Shown: in pieces, positions 16,261-25,463 of the stretch
Layout of the letters: every line of letters starts with the position of its first letter
Numbering within the stretch: position 1 is the stretch's first letter
Source: Marinomonas flavescens
GTDB taxonomy: Bacteria > Pseudomonadota > Gammaproteobacteria > Pseudomonadales > Marinomonadaceae
Direction: 5' to 3'
Assembly (NCBI RefSeq): GCF_004352835.1
Contig: NZ_SJSB01000002.1
Coordinates: forward strand, 124,001-188,000
DNA: 64,000 bases
Position numbers and translations under genes: made by a program
The notes under the pieces: generated by a model
Databases searched by the model: none
Seen by the model: only the letters and a program-made list of their open reading frames with translations
Told to the model about the DNA's origin: nothing

Positions 16261-17650
16261 ATCTCTTATTGCCCTTTCGATAGCGCTTTTGTGTGTAAAT
16301 GCACCCTGTGCCTCGGTGCATTACGAGTTATCTAGACCGACCCTCACACCGATCAAGCACGTTGTCGTAGTGATGTTACAGAACGAAAGTTTTGACCGTT
16401 ATTTTGGACGTTATCCAATAGCAGAAAACAAGCCTGGCGAGGCGGCTTTTCATGCGCTTAACAATACGCCCCAAGTGACCGGATATAGTAAGGCAGTGCT
16501 GACCCAAAATCCGAATTTAACCAATCCGTATCGTCTTGCACCCGCAGAGCCAACGTGCGATTTAGGCTATGGTCCATTGGCCCAAAAAGCCTCGTATAAC
16601 CATGGGGAAAACAATATGTTTATCTGGTTGGACAGCAGCGGTCCAATCAATAGCATCAATGATGATGGTTGTTTTCCACAGTCTGTTATGGGGTATTACG
16701 ACGGAAATACACTTCATGCGCTTTGGCATTATGCGCAGGAATATGTCATGGCAGATCATTTTTTTGCCACGGACTACTCTTCCACTGTGTCGGGATTATT
16801 GAACGAAATCGCAGGGACTACTCATGGTGTCTTGCCGCGAATGTCACCAGGTGTTAATTACCACGATTACCTTCTAGGTAACAACGAGCCGCTCTATGAT
16901 GATGCAAGCTCAGATCATTATAAGGTGCATCTGACAGGTAATAATATTGGCGATTTATTGAATCAAAAACAGGTTACTTGGGGAGCTTTTATCGGCGGAT
17001 TTATGCCTAGTTCTCGAACCAAAGAAGGCAAAGCAATTTTGGTCGACCGCTCATTGAGCCTACAAGGTTCAATAATAAAAGATTACTTTTCTTATAATGA
17101 CCCTTTCCAATATTTTAAGACAACGGCTAATCCACATCATCTGGCACCAGAGTCCGAGGCGAATATCGGGTATCAGGATCAAGCCAACCATCAATATGAT
17201 TTGAGTCAAATGTGGCTCGCTTTAAAGAACAATAACTTGCCGGCGGTGAGTTATGTGATCCCTAAAGCTTCGCAAAATGGCCATGTTGGAAGCTCCTCGC
17301 CTTTAGATGAACAAGCTTTTTTGACACAGCTGATTTCGCGGATAAAGCAAAGTACAGTGTGGCCAAGTACTGCGGTTATGTTGGTATGGAATAATTCTGA
17401 TGGCTGGTACGATCATGTCACGCCGCCCAAAGCGACAAAGGATATGGCGGGAACAGGTTATGGTCCACGATTACCATTCCTGATTGTGTCGAAATGGGCC
17501 AAACATAATGTAGTAGACCATCAACAGCTTGATCAAAGCTCCGTATTGCGATTTATTGAAAATAACTGGAATCTTGGCTTTTTAGGAAAACAAACGCCTG
17601 ACCGCTACGCGAACTCGTTGGACAACATGTTCGACTTCCACAGAGGCTAA
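16247..17650 (+). CDS. Phosphoesterase-family protein with degraded active site (probable pseudoenzyme)
   Basis: A 468-residue exported paralogue of the protein at 12127. The start at 16247 lies inside the previous gene and gives a good signal peptide (MVVIKSLIALSIALLCVN). The overall fold signature is kept (TPIKHVVVVML, GDLLNQKQVTWG, PFQYFKTTANPHH, SDGWYDHV), but catalytic positions differ. The N-terminal QEN is LQNE, so the metal Glu becomes Gln45. The nucleophile region FGPSTPG becomes YSSTVSG (177-183). The C-terminal Asp pair is Asn382-Asn383. With these losses a metal-dependent hydrolase is unlikely; a binding or scaffold role for the P19 operon is an inference. Last gene of the operon. 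Confidence 0.78.
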   Translation: MVVIKSLIALSIALLCVNAPCASVHYELSRPTLTPIKHVVVVMLQNESFDRYFGRYPIAENKPGEAAFHALNNTPQVTGYSKAVLTQNPNLTNPYRLAPAEPTCDLGYGPLAQKASYNHGENNMFIWLDSSGPINSINDDGCFPQSVMGYYDGNTLHALWHYAQEYVMADHFFATDYSSTVSGLLNEIAGTTHGVLPRMSPGVNYHDYLLGNNEPLYDDASSDHYKVHLTGNNIGDLLNQKQVTWGAFIGGFMPSSRTKEGKAILVDRSLSLQGSIIKDYFSYNDPFQYFKTTANPHHLAPESEANIGYQDQANHQYDLSQMWLALKNNNLPAVSYVIPKASQNGHVGSSSPLDEQAFLTQLISRIKQSTVWPSTAVMLVWNNSDGWYDHVTPPKATKDMAGTGYGPRLPFLIVSKWAKHNVVDHQQLDQSSVLRFIENNWNLGFLGKQTPDRYANSLDNMFDFHRG

Positions 17651-17836
17651 TCTTGCTATGTATTGTTGGTTTTCTTTGGTGCCTCATGCCACGAGCGAGG
17701 CGTCTTATTGTTTGATGCGCGGTATTCATTCAGGATACTGATGCTAAGATGTTTGTAGTAATGACTTAATACCAGATTGCTTTTAGGTGTTGTTACTATC
17801 AGGTCTCTGTTCAAAAATAATAATCAGGAGCAAGTG

Positions 17837-18400
17837 ATGACAAGTAAAAAAATTCTAATGATTACAGGCGATTTTACCGAAGATTATGAAACCATGGTGC
17901 CATTTCAAACCTTGATGGCGGTTGGTCATGTTGTTCATGCCGTTTGCCCTGATAAAGTGAGTGGTGACACCGTCAAAACCGCGATTCATGATTTTGAAGG
18001 CGATCAAACTTACACGGAAAAACCGGGCCATAATTTTGCGCTGAACGCAGATTTCGACAAAATTAATGTTGAAGACTACGACGCATTGGTTATCCCTGGT
18101 GGTCGTGCTCCTGAATATTTACGACTTAATCCTGCAGTATTAGAGATGGTTCGCCATTTCTTTACCACCAACAAACCTGTCGCAACGGTTTGTCATGGTG
18201 CGCAAATACTTTCAGCGGCAGGTGTACTTAAAGGCAAGAAATGCTCCGCTTACCCTGCTTGTCGTCCTGAAGTTGAGCAAGCTGGTGGCGAATATGCGGA
18301 CATTCCAGTGGATCAAGCTGTCACGAGTGGCAATTTGGTTTCTGCACCAGCATGGCCTGCTCATCCAGCTTGGTTAGCGCAATTTATCGCCTTGCTATAA
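17837..18400 (+). CDS. DJ-1/PfpI family protein
   Basis: A 187-residue protein. The start at 17837 follows CAGGAG; the frame is open further upstream without a ribosome site. The DJ-1/PfpI core is clear: [17 protein letters not shown] at the N-terminus, [13 protein letters not shown], and the nucleophile elbow [10 protein letters not shown] (Cys119, His120). Members act as glyoxalases, deglycases or intracellular peptidase-like proteins. The TVCHG elbow and full length suggest an active enzyme, but substrate cannot be read. Cytoplasmic; single-gene unit. Confidence 0.85.
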   Translation: MTSKKILMITGDFTEDYETMVPFQTLMAVGHVVHAVCPDKVSGDTVKTAIHDFEGDQTYTEKPGHNFALNADFDKINVEDYDALVIPGGRAPEYLRLNPAVLEMVRHFFTTNKPVATVCHGAQILSAAGVLKGKKCSAYPACRPEVEQAGGEYADIPVDQAVTSGNLVSAPAWPAHPAWLAQFIALL

Positions 18401-18554
18401 CCTCGTAAAGATAAGAAAGCAGTAGCAACGGCTTTCTTATCTTCTTTCTTATTGAGGGTGCAATTCTTGACTAGTTCATCGTCCTTTCTTGCGTTGTTGC
18501 CCTTTCTTACTTCTATCGCTACACTTTTTGCTTAATCAGCGAAGAGGTAGATCT

Positions 18555-18917
18555 ATGTGTAAACTCTTTATTAATGCCGATGCTGACCTTTGGTCATCAA
18601 CCACGCACTCCCTTCGAATGGACGGAATGGTAACAAGCGTGCGTCTAGAAAATGCCTATTGGCGATTATTAACTGAAATTGGTGCTAGAGATGGGCTAAG
18701 TGTGACCCAGTTAATAACACGGTTATATCAAGAGTCTATTAAGGCGGGGCATGACCTAACGAATTTCACATCCTTTTTACGGGTATGTGCGTTGAGGTAT
18801 CAGGCGTTGCAATTGAATGGTGAGATACCTCCTCAATCAGAGATATCTATTGCTTCACTAGATTCGGATCGAATTTTACAGAATGAATCTAAATTAGCGT
18901 CTAGAGGGGTGCACTGA
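18555..18917 (+). CDS. Ribbon-helix-helix domain protein
   Basis: A 120-residue protein, start at 18555 preceded by GAAGAGG. Residues 20-70 (TSVRLENAYWRLLTEIGARD, then SVTQLITRLYQE) fit the RHH_4 domain found in small proteobacterial proteins sometimes mis-annotated as aryl-sulfate sulfotransferase. The fold suggests DNA binding as a dimer, but no target is evident. The C-terminus is Ser/Gln-rich and poorly conserved in look. It lies between a PfpI gene and a convergent RIO kinase gene. Confidence 0.65.
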   Translation: MCKLFINADADLWSSTTHSLRMDGMVTSVRLENAYWRLLTEIGARDGLSVTQLITRLYQESIKAGHDLTNFTSFLRVCALRYQALQLNGEIPPQSEISIASLDSDRILQNESKLASRGVH

Positions 18918-18950
18918 CACCAATAAATATATTGGTATCAGTGTATTTTC

Positions 18951-19808
18951 TTAGTTCTCTTCGTCGTCTGCGTTCATTCTTGCTAGGCGATCTTCTTCTT
19001 CTGCTAATGCTTCTTGTATTTCTAGCAACACAGCGTCTACATCCGCCTCTTCGGTTGGCTCATCAAACAGGCCTGTTAATTCTGTGTCTGGTGTTAGTTT
19101 GCCCGACTCATAAATAGACCAAATTTCTTTCGCATATTTTGTTTCTAGAATCTCAGGAGCGAACATGCCGTAATAATCACGCATATTGTTCACATCACGC
19201 TCTAACATCCATTCCGCATGGTTATTAGCAACGGCGTCAACGGCTTGTGGTAAGTCGATAATCACTGGGCCATTGGAATCCACTAGAACGTTAAATTCTG
19301 ATAAATCTCCATGCACCAAACCAGCACATAACATGCGTACGATATCCCTGATGATGACATCAAAGTCTTCGCGTGCTTGCTCAGCAGACATGGATACGTC
19401 ATTTAAGCGTGGTGCAACATCGCCATCGTCATCAGTGATGAGTTCCATAAGCAAGACACCATCAAAGCAACCATACGGTTTTGGCACGCGTACTCCAGCA
19501 TTTGCTAGTTTGTACAATGCATCGACTTCGGCGTTATGCCATAGATTTTCTTGTTCTTCTCGACCAAATTTGGAGCCTTTCTCCATGGCGCGAGCGCGGC
19601 GACTGTTTTTTACTTTACGGCCTTCACGGTATTGGACAGCTTGTTTAAAGCTGCGTTTGCTGGCTTCTTTATAGACTTTGGCACAGCGAATATCCGAACC
19701 ACAGCGAACCACATATACGGTGGCTTCTTTACCGCTCATTAATTGTCGAAGTACTTCATCGACCAAACCGTCTTCAAGAAGCGGTTGAATTCTCTTAGGG
19801 ATTTTCAT
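18951..19808 (-). CDS. RIO-type serine protein kinase (PA4780-like)
   Basis: A 285-residue protein with RIO kinase motifs: ATP-binding GKEATVYVV with Lys44 in RCAKVYKE, catalytic loop HGDLSEFN (Asp168, Asn173), and metal motif IIDLPQ (Asp185). The long basic insert (about 50-85) is typical of RIO1-like bacterial proteins. The acidic C-terminus (250-285, Glu/Asp-rich) is an unstructured tail. The start at 19808 follows AAGGAG. Bacterial targets are not well known; a role near ribosomes or translation is likely by analogy with RIO proteins. Confidence 0.87.
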   Translation of the reverse strand: MKIPKRIQPLLEDGLVDEVLRQLMSGKEATVYVVRCGSDIRCAKVYKEASKRSFKQAVQYREGRKVKNSRRARAMEKGSKFGREEQENLWHNAEVDALYKLANAGVRVPKPYGCFDGVLLMELITDDDGDVAPRLNDVSMSAEQAREDFDVIIRDIVRMLCAGLVHGDLSEFNVLVDSNGPVIIDLPQAVDAVANNHAEWMLERDVNNMRDYYGMFAPEILETKYAKEIWSIYESGKLTPDTELTGLFDEPTEEADVDAVLLEIQEALAEEEDRLARMNADDEEN

Positions 19809-20219
19809 GCTGCTCCTTATACAGGCATTAGATGATAGATGTCACTAACAGAAACAAAAAACAAAAATATATTCCTTATTTTGGCCAAGCTAGGCTTGGT
19901 TTACACTATGGAAAAAGTGATTTAATGCGAAGAAAATTGACCTTATTTAGCCATTACGCCATTCACTTTTGATATTCCGCTCTCATCGACGTCTCAATTT
20001 ATCACTATATCGTAAATCATAGGGAAACGATTAAATTATCTCCGATAATTGATGTTTTGGCTAACATCTGCCCTTTTTCAAGAGGAATAAAAGGGAATGA
20101 CGGCTGGATGCAGAATCCTCATTGATAAGTGAAAGAGAATCTATTGATCTTTTGTCTGTAAGTCTTTTAACTAGCTGGATTATTCTAGACATCTTATTCT
20201 GTTTTAAGGCCAATATCAC
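19809..20219. other. Gene-free divergent promoter region
   Basis: About 410 nt between the RIO kinase gene (minus) and the aminotransferase gene (plus). AT-rich; I see no coding frame, no strong hairpin and no recognisable operator. Confidence 0.5.
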
Positions 20220-21365
20220 GTGACTATCGCTTCCAAATTACCCGATGTGGGAACCACTATTTTTACTAAAATGTCAGCTTTGGCGGCCGAGAAGGGGGCT
20301 ATTAATTTGTCTCAAGGGTTTCCTGACTTTAGGCCAGATGAAAGACTATTAACTAGAGCATCTGAAGCTCTGTTAAATGGCAATAATCAATATTCACCCA
20401 TGGCGGGATTGCCTGCTTTACGGGACGCGATTGCTGAGTTGATTGCTCGACACTATGGGCGCGGCGTGAGTCCAGTGGGTGAAATAACGGTGACCAGTGG
20501 AGCTTCTGAAGCGATCTTTGATGCCATTACTGCGTTAGTTCATCAGGGTGATGAAGTCATTCTATTTGACCCTGCTTATGACTTGTATGAGTCCGCGATT
20601 ATATTAGCAGGTGGGGTTTGCCGACGAGTAACACTCACAGCACCAGATTTTCGTCCTGATTGGCAAGTGTTTGCGTCTCTGCTGACAGACAAAACACGCT
20701 TAGTACTGATTAATACACCGCATAACCCAACAGGTAGCTGTTGGACTACCGGCGATTTAGAGCTTCTGTGGCAAGCGATTAAAAGCCGAGATATTTATGT
20801 ATTGTCTGATGAAGTCTATGAATTTATTCATTTTGGTGAAAGCGCAGTAAGTGTTCACAAACACGCTAAGTTAAGTGAGCGTAGCTTAGTGGTGTCTTCG
20901 TTTGGTAAAAGTTTTCATTTAACTGGGTGGAAAGTAGGGTATGTGGTGGCACCAATAGAGTTAATGGTAGAGCTGCGTAAAGTTCATCAGTATGTGACTT
21001 TCTGTACGGCGACGCCTTTGCAACAAGCCTTGGCTGAACACTTAGAGCAGGCGCCAGAGAGCAGCGCCGAATTGGCTGCGTTCTATCAGAAAAAACGAGA
21101 TGTTCTAAGAAATGCGTTGGCAGACAGTCGTTTTACTTTATTGCCTTGTGATGGCACGTATTTTCAGTTGTTAGATTACCGTGATATTAGCGATCTTGAT
21201 GACGTGGAATTTTGTGAATGGTTAGTAGATGAAGTGGGTGTGGCGGCGATTCCGGTGAGTGTTTTTTATCAGCAAGCGCCTAAAGGTCAACGATTGATTC
21301 GTCTTTGTTTTGCTAAAGAGGAAGGCACTCTCATTGAAGCAGCTCAGCGTTTAAGCCGTCTCTAA
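20220..21365 (+). CDS. ybdL: PLP-dependent aminotransferase, methionine aminotransferase (YbdL type)
   Basis: A 381-residue class I aminotransferase, GTG start at 20220 with AAGG upstream. Key elements: INLSQGFPDF, NQYSPMAGLPALRDAIAE, TSGASEAIFDAI, NTPHNPTG, SDEVYEFI, and the Schiff-base lysine in SFGKSFHLTGWKVGY (Lys230). The NLSQGFPDF opening and 380-residue length are typical of YbdL, which transaminates methionine and aromatic amino acids with 2-oxo acids. The next gene, a nickel/cobalt permease, follows by 31 nt, so the two may be cotranscribed. One link would be the methionine salvage pathway, whose Ni-dependent acireductone dioxygenase feeds such an aminotransferase, but no other salvage gene is present. 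Confidence 0.85.
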   Translation: MTIASKLPDVGTTIFTKMSALAAEKGAINLSQGFPDFRPDERLLTRASEALLNGNNQYSPMAGLPALRDAIAELIARHYGRGVSPVGEITVTSGASEAIFDAITALVHQGDEVILFDPAYDLYESAIILAGGVCRRVTLTAPDFRPDWQVFASLLTDKTRLVLINTPHNPTGSCWTTGDLELLWQAIKSRDIYVLSDEVYEFIHFGESAVSVHKHAKLSERSLVVSSFGKSFHLTGWKVGYVVAPIELMVELRKVHQYVTFCTATPLQQALAEHLEQAPESSAELAAFYQKKRDVLRNALADSRFTLLPCDGTYFQLLDYRDISDLDDVEFCEWLVDEVGVAAIPVSVFYQQAPKGQRLIRLCFAKEEGTLIEAAQRLSRL

Positions 21366-21396
21366 CCTTTAATCATTAATTAAAAAGGGATCATTC

Positions 21397-22434
21397 ATGC
21401 TATTTCTGCGACACTCAACTCGACGACGTGCCTTCTTTATGATGTCGGCGTTAGTACTCTCAAACATCGTTGCGTGGGGATGGGCATTTTATACCTTTCA
21501 TGACAATGTGTCTTTGATCGGGACAGCGTTATTAGCTTGGACTTATGGGCTGCGTCATGCAGTGGATGCAGATCATATAGCAGCCATTGATAATGTGACT
21601 CGTAAACTCATGCAACAAAAGCAAAAGCCACTTGCAGTGGGCGCATTTTTCTCATTAGGCCACTCAACGATTGTTGTTCTCGCCTCGCTAGCCATTGCAC
21701 TAGCTGTTAGTCATCTGTCGACGCAGAGCGGATGGTGGCAGAATGTTGGTGGCATCATTAGCACTAGCATATCCGCTTTGTTTTTATTGGCGCTAGGCTT
21801 AGTGAATTTGTATATTTTGAATGAGGTTTGGCAACGCTTTAATGCGCTAAAACGAGGAGAGCCTCAACATGAACGCACAGATCATGTGATATCGGGTGGT
21901 CTGATGAGTCGCCTATATGGTCGATTATTTGTTTTAATCAATCACAGTTGGCAAATGTATTTTGTCGGCTTTTTATTTGGTTTAGGGTTCGACACCGCGA
22001 CAGAAGTTGGTCTGTTGGGTATTTCTGCTGCAGGGTCTTCAAATGGTATGTCAGCTTGGTCGATTATGGTTTTCCCTGCTTTGTTTGCCGTTGCGATGGC
22101 ACTTGTGGATTCATTAGATAATTTGTTGATGGTGAAAGCCTATGGTTGGGCGTTTGAGAAACCAATGCGTAAGCTGTATTACAATATAACTATCACGGCG
22201 ACATCCGTAATTGTTGCCTTTTTTATCGGCGGCTTCGAGGCATTGGGTTTGATCGGCGGACAGCTACATCTGACCGGCGAATTTTGGCACGGTGTTGCCG
22301 AGATTAGTGATAACCTTGGTAATGCAGGCTTTATAGTGATTGGTATTATGTCGGTGTGCTGGTTGTTTTCTTTAGTAAATTATCGCCTGCGAGGTTATGA
22401 CAAAATGGAGCTTGCCTCTCAGCCGAAACCATAA
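21397..22434 (+). CDS. Nickel/cobalt transporter, HoxN/NixA (NiCoT) family
   Basis: A 345-residue inner-membrane protein with about eight hydrophobic segments. The NiCoT signature RHAVDADHIAAIDNVTR (His54, Asp59, His60) sits in the second helix, with further conserved stretches GFDTATEVGLL and LVDSLDNLLMVKAYGW. These permeases take up Ni2+ or Co2+ at high affinity. AAAAAGGGATC precedes the ATG. No urease, hydrogenase or B12 operon is adjacent; the only neighbour is the aminotransferase just upstream. Unlike the NicO permease at 59424 it has no His-rich loop and no Zur box. Confidence 0.9.
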   Translation: MLFLRHSTRRRAFFMMSALVLSNIVAWGWAFYTFHDNVSLIGTALLAWTYGLRHAVDADHIAAIDNVTRKLMQQKQKPLAVGAFFSLGHSTIVVLASLAIALAVSHLSTQSGWWQNVGGIISTSISALFLLALGLVNLYILNEVWQRFNALKRGEPQHERTDHVISGGLMSRLYGRLFVLINHSWQMYFVGFLFGLGFDTATEVGLLGISAAGSSNGMSAWSIMVFPALFAVAMALVDSLDNLLMVKAYGWAFEKPMRKLYYNITITATSVIVAFFIGGFEALGLIGGQLHLTGEFWHGVAEISDNLGNAGFIVIGIMSVCWLFSLVNYRLRGYDKMELASQPKP

Positions 22435-22491
22435 AGAAAACCGTCAATCAAGAGATAGAAGAGAGGAATCAGCGATGCCTCTCTTGGTGTA

Positions 22492-23769
22492 TTAGCGACG
22501 ACGTTGTGGCTTTTTGTTTTTCTTACGGTCAACGCCAAGAGCGTGCGCACGAAGTGCTTTCTTAGAGGGCTCGCGTTTCTTCTTTGTTTCAGATGGCGCA
22601 TTTAAGTCCGGTTCGAAGCCTGGGAACCATCTAGGGTTAAAGTTTTCTTCAACCAGCTTTCCTATATCGGCTAAGAGGTAGTTTTCTTTTTCGGATACTA
22701 AAGAGACCGCTAGACCTGTTGAGCCAGCTCGACCAGTTCGACCAATGCGGTGGATGTAATCTTCTGCATTGTAAGGCAGCTCATGGTTAACAACATATTG
22801 TAAGTTCTGGATATCCAAGCCTCTGGCAGCAATGTCTGTAGCGATCAATGCTCTTACTTTACCTGCTTTAAAATCTGCGAGAACACGATCGCGTGCGCCT
22901 TGTGACTTATCACCATGAATGGCTTGAGTGGCAATGCCATCCTTCTGCATTTCTTTAGCGAGTTCATCCGCACCTTGCTTAGTACGAGTGAAGACTAGTA
23001 CTTGTTTCCAGTTCTTCGAGCCGATCAAGAATGACAACAGCGCACTTTTTTGATTGTTATCTACTTGGTAGACCACTTGCTCGACTTTACTCGCCGTTGC
23101 GTTGCGTTGATCTACTTCGATTAATTTGGGGTTTTTCAATAAGGTTTTACTGAGCGCAAGAATCTCATTACTAAAGGTGGCAGAGAAAAACAAAGTTTGG
23201 CGACCGCTAGGTACCTTCGTTAGGATTCGCTGGATATCGACAATGAAGCCCATGTCGAGCATTCGATCGGCCTCATCTAACACCAATGTTTTCAATTCAT
23301 GCAGTTTTATTAGGTTTTTGGTCAGTAATTCTAGTAAACGGCCAGGCGTTGCAATCAAAACATCACAGCCTTTATTTAAGGCGCTAATTTGAGTGTTGAT
23401 GCTGGCACCGCCATAAACAACAACAGATTGTACCGATGAATCTTTACTGTACATGGTAAAGCTGTTGTATACCTGCTGTGCCAATTCTCGTGTTGGTGTG
23501 AGCACCAAGACACTAATTTTTTTATACTTTTGGTTATTCAGACCCGCTTCGCTGGTTTGGTCTATATCATTTTGTGCTAATAAACGATGCAACAAAGGCA
23601 GAGCAAACGCCGCTGTTTTACCGGTCCCTGTTTGTGCGCCAGCCATGACATCTCTTTGCGCCAGTATTGCGGGAATGGCCGCGTTCTGAATAGGTGTGGG
23701 ATTACTGTAACCACGTTCGGTAACCGTGTTAATCAGTGTTTTATGAAGGCCTAATGACGCAAAACTCAT
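22492..23769 (-). CDS. rhlE: DEAD-box ATP-dependent RNA helicase RhlE
   Basis: A 425-residue DEAD-box protein with Q motif GYSNPTPIQNAAIP, Walker A AGAQTGTGKTAAF, TPTRELAQQV, DEAD motif VLDEADRMLDMGF, SAT in FFSATF, and HRIGRTGRAG. The basic C-terminal tail (KKKREPSKKALR..., KKNKKPQRRR) is the RNA-binding extension seen in RhlE. RhlE helps in ribosome maturation and RNA turnover. A weak 8-bp hairpin (22459-22485) lies between it and the convergent nickel permease gene. Confidence 0.9.
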   Translation of the reverse strand: MSFASLGLHKTLINTVTERGYSNPTPIQNAAIPAILAQRDVMAGAQTGTGKTAAFALPLLHRLLAQNDIDQTSEAGLNNQKYKKISVLVLTPTRELAQQVYNSFTMYSKDSSVQSVVVYGGASINTQISALNKGCDVLIATPGRLLELLTKNLIKLHELKTLVLDEADRMLDMGFIVDIQRILTKVPSGRQTLFFSATFSNEILALSKTLLKNPKLIEVDQRNATASKVEQVVYQVDNNQKSALLSFLIGSKNWKQVLVFTRTKQGADELAKEMQKDGIATQAIHGDKSQGARDRVLADFKAGKVRALIATDIAARGLDIQNLQYVVNHELPYNAEDYIHRIGRTGRAGSTGLAVSLVSEKENYLLADIGKLVEENFNPRWFPGFEPDLNAPSETKKKREPSKKALRAHALGVDRKKNKKPQRRR

Positions 23770-24209
23770 GAACTTGCTCGCTTAATGGTATACGGGATAC
23801 GAAAGTCGCTAGTGTAGCATTTTGGATAAAAAGGCGACTTTGTTTTATGTGAATTGTGAGTTTTTTTTAACTCGTGAGACCAACAATAGAAAATAACGCT
23901 TATGTGCCGCCACAATTGTAAGGATTATGTTCATTTTATTGGATGGAAGAAGCAATCTTTACGAGACGATATTATCTGGGGAAACAATTAGACTATATGT
24001 ATCTATCGATTTACAAACTATCCAACCTCGGAATATAACGTGTTTTCAGCGTAGAAAAAATAAAGACAAATATACCGCGGCTGATAGATCCCCTTCTAAT
24101 GTTCTGATCTAGCATTAATAAAACAGTGTATCTGAAAGCATTGTTGCCTCGTGTTTTGTCTTCTCTAATTCCCTCTGCCTACTCGGCTGTACCTTGTAAG
24201 GAAGTCATT
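23770..24209. other. Gene-free divergent region
   Basis: About 440 nt between rhlE (minus) and the MFS gene (plus). A 61-codon frame inside (23927-24112) has no ribosome site and unlikely composition and is not called. No clear operator or hairpin seen. Confidence 0.45.
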
Positions 24210-25427
24210 ATGTTCTCTTTGACCTCGACCCAGCGCAATGTGGCTTTTGCTAGTTTTGCGAGCTGGACGTTGGACGCGTTTGATTTTTTTATTCTCGTTT
24301 TTGTACTTAGTGATCTAGCCGCTAATTTTAAGACGACGATTGCCACCGTTTCCATGGCGATTATGCTAACGCTTGCCGTCAGGCCGATAGGTGCCCTGAT
24401 CTTTGGGCGATTAGCTGAAAAGTATGGGCGTCGTCCGATTCTTATGACAAACATAGTGTTATTTTCTATTTTTGAGATTCTTACTGCGTGGTCGCCATCG
24501 TTAACGGCTTTTATGGCGTTTCGTGTTTTATATGGTATTGCCATGGGAGGAATTTGGGGGGTTGCATCTGCCTTGGTCATGGAAAGTATTCCTGATCGCT
24601 CTCGCGGCTTTATGTCAGGTGTTTTCCAAGCGGGCTATCCTGCCGGTTATTTACTTGCTTCGATTGTCTTTGGTTTATGTTATGCGTGGGCCGGTTGGCG
24701 CGGTATGTTTTTGATCGGTGCTTTGCCCATTTTGCTTTTACCTTTTATTTATTTCAAAGTGCCTGAATCCCCAGTGTGGTTGGCAGCACAAGCTCGTAAA
24801 GAGAAAATGGCGATATGGCCAACTATTCGAGAAAACTGGAAAGTGTGCGTGTTTATGGTGTTGTTGATGACCTGTTTTAACTTTTTCAGCCATGGCACAC
24901 AAGATTTATACCCCACTTTCTTGAAAGTTCAGCATCACTTTGACACTCATACTGTGAGTATTATTGCCATCTGTTACAACATCGCAGCCATGCTAGGCGG
25001 TGTGGTTTTCGGTACCTTGTCAGAAAAAATAGGTCGTAAGAAAGCGATCATGATGGCTGCTTTCTTAGCGTTGCCTATCATCCCATTATGGGCGTTTGCC
25101 AGTGGCTCGATTGCGATCGGTATCGGTGCTTTTCTCATGCAATTCATGGTGCAAGGAGCGTGGGGTGTCGTGCCTACGTATTTAAATGAATTAGTTCCTG
25201 CTAATGCACGCGCTATTTTGCCAAGCTTTGTTTATCAAACAGGTAACTTATTGGCCTCAGTGAATGCGGAAGTACAGACTAATATAGCGTCTGCTCATGG
25301 TGGTAATTACGGTTTGGCAATGGCAATAGTCGCCGGGACTGTCGCAGTTTTGATCTGTGTATTAGTGTACTTTGGTAGAGAAACTAGGGGCATGAAAATG
25401 TCTGTTGAGCCCGAGGCGGTAAGTTAA
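24210..25427 (+). CDS. MFS transporter, sialate/lactate-type (MHS-like)
   Basis: A 405-residue, 12-segment major-facilitator protein. The start at 24210 follows TAAGGAAG; the frame upstream lacks a site. MFS loop motifs are visible: RPIGALIFGRLAEKYGRRP between segments 2 and 3, and GVVFGTLSEKIGRKKA in the second half. The opening WTLDAFDFFILVFVLSDLA matches NanT/JEN/aromatic-acid:H+ symporter groups, so the substrate is probably an organic acid. A LysR gene is convergent, not divergent, so it need not be the regulator. Confidence 0.83.
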   Translation: MFSLTSTQRNVAFASFASWTLDAFDFFILVFVLSDLAANFKTTIATVSMAIMLTLAVRPIGALIFGRLAEKYGRRPILMTNIVLFSIFEILTAWSPSLTAFMAFRVLYGIAMGGIWGVASALVMESIPDRSRGFMSGVFQAGYPAGYLLASIVFGLCYAWAGWRGMFLIGALPILLLPFIYFKVPESPVWLAAQARKEKMAIWPTIRENWKVCVFMVLLMTCFNFFSHGTQDLYPTFLKVQHHFDTHTVSIIAICYNIAAMLGGVVFGTLSEKIGRKKAIMMAAFLALPIIPLWAFASGSIAIGIGAFLMQFMVQGAWGVVPTYLNELVPANARAILPSFVYQTGNLLASVNAEVQTNIASAHGGNYGLAMAIVAGTVAVLICVLVYFGRETRGMKMSVEPEAVS

Positions 25428-25463
25428 CGCCGTCACCTATTTCCTTTAGGCTTACGGCGCCAT

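Noticed and set aside
23927..24112. 61-codon frame upstream of the MFS gene
   Set aside because: No ribosome binding site, no family likeness and AT-biased composition; treated as non-coding.
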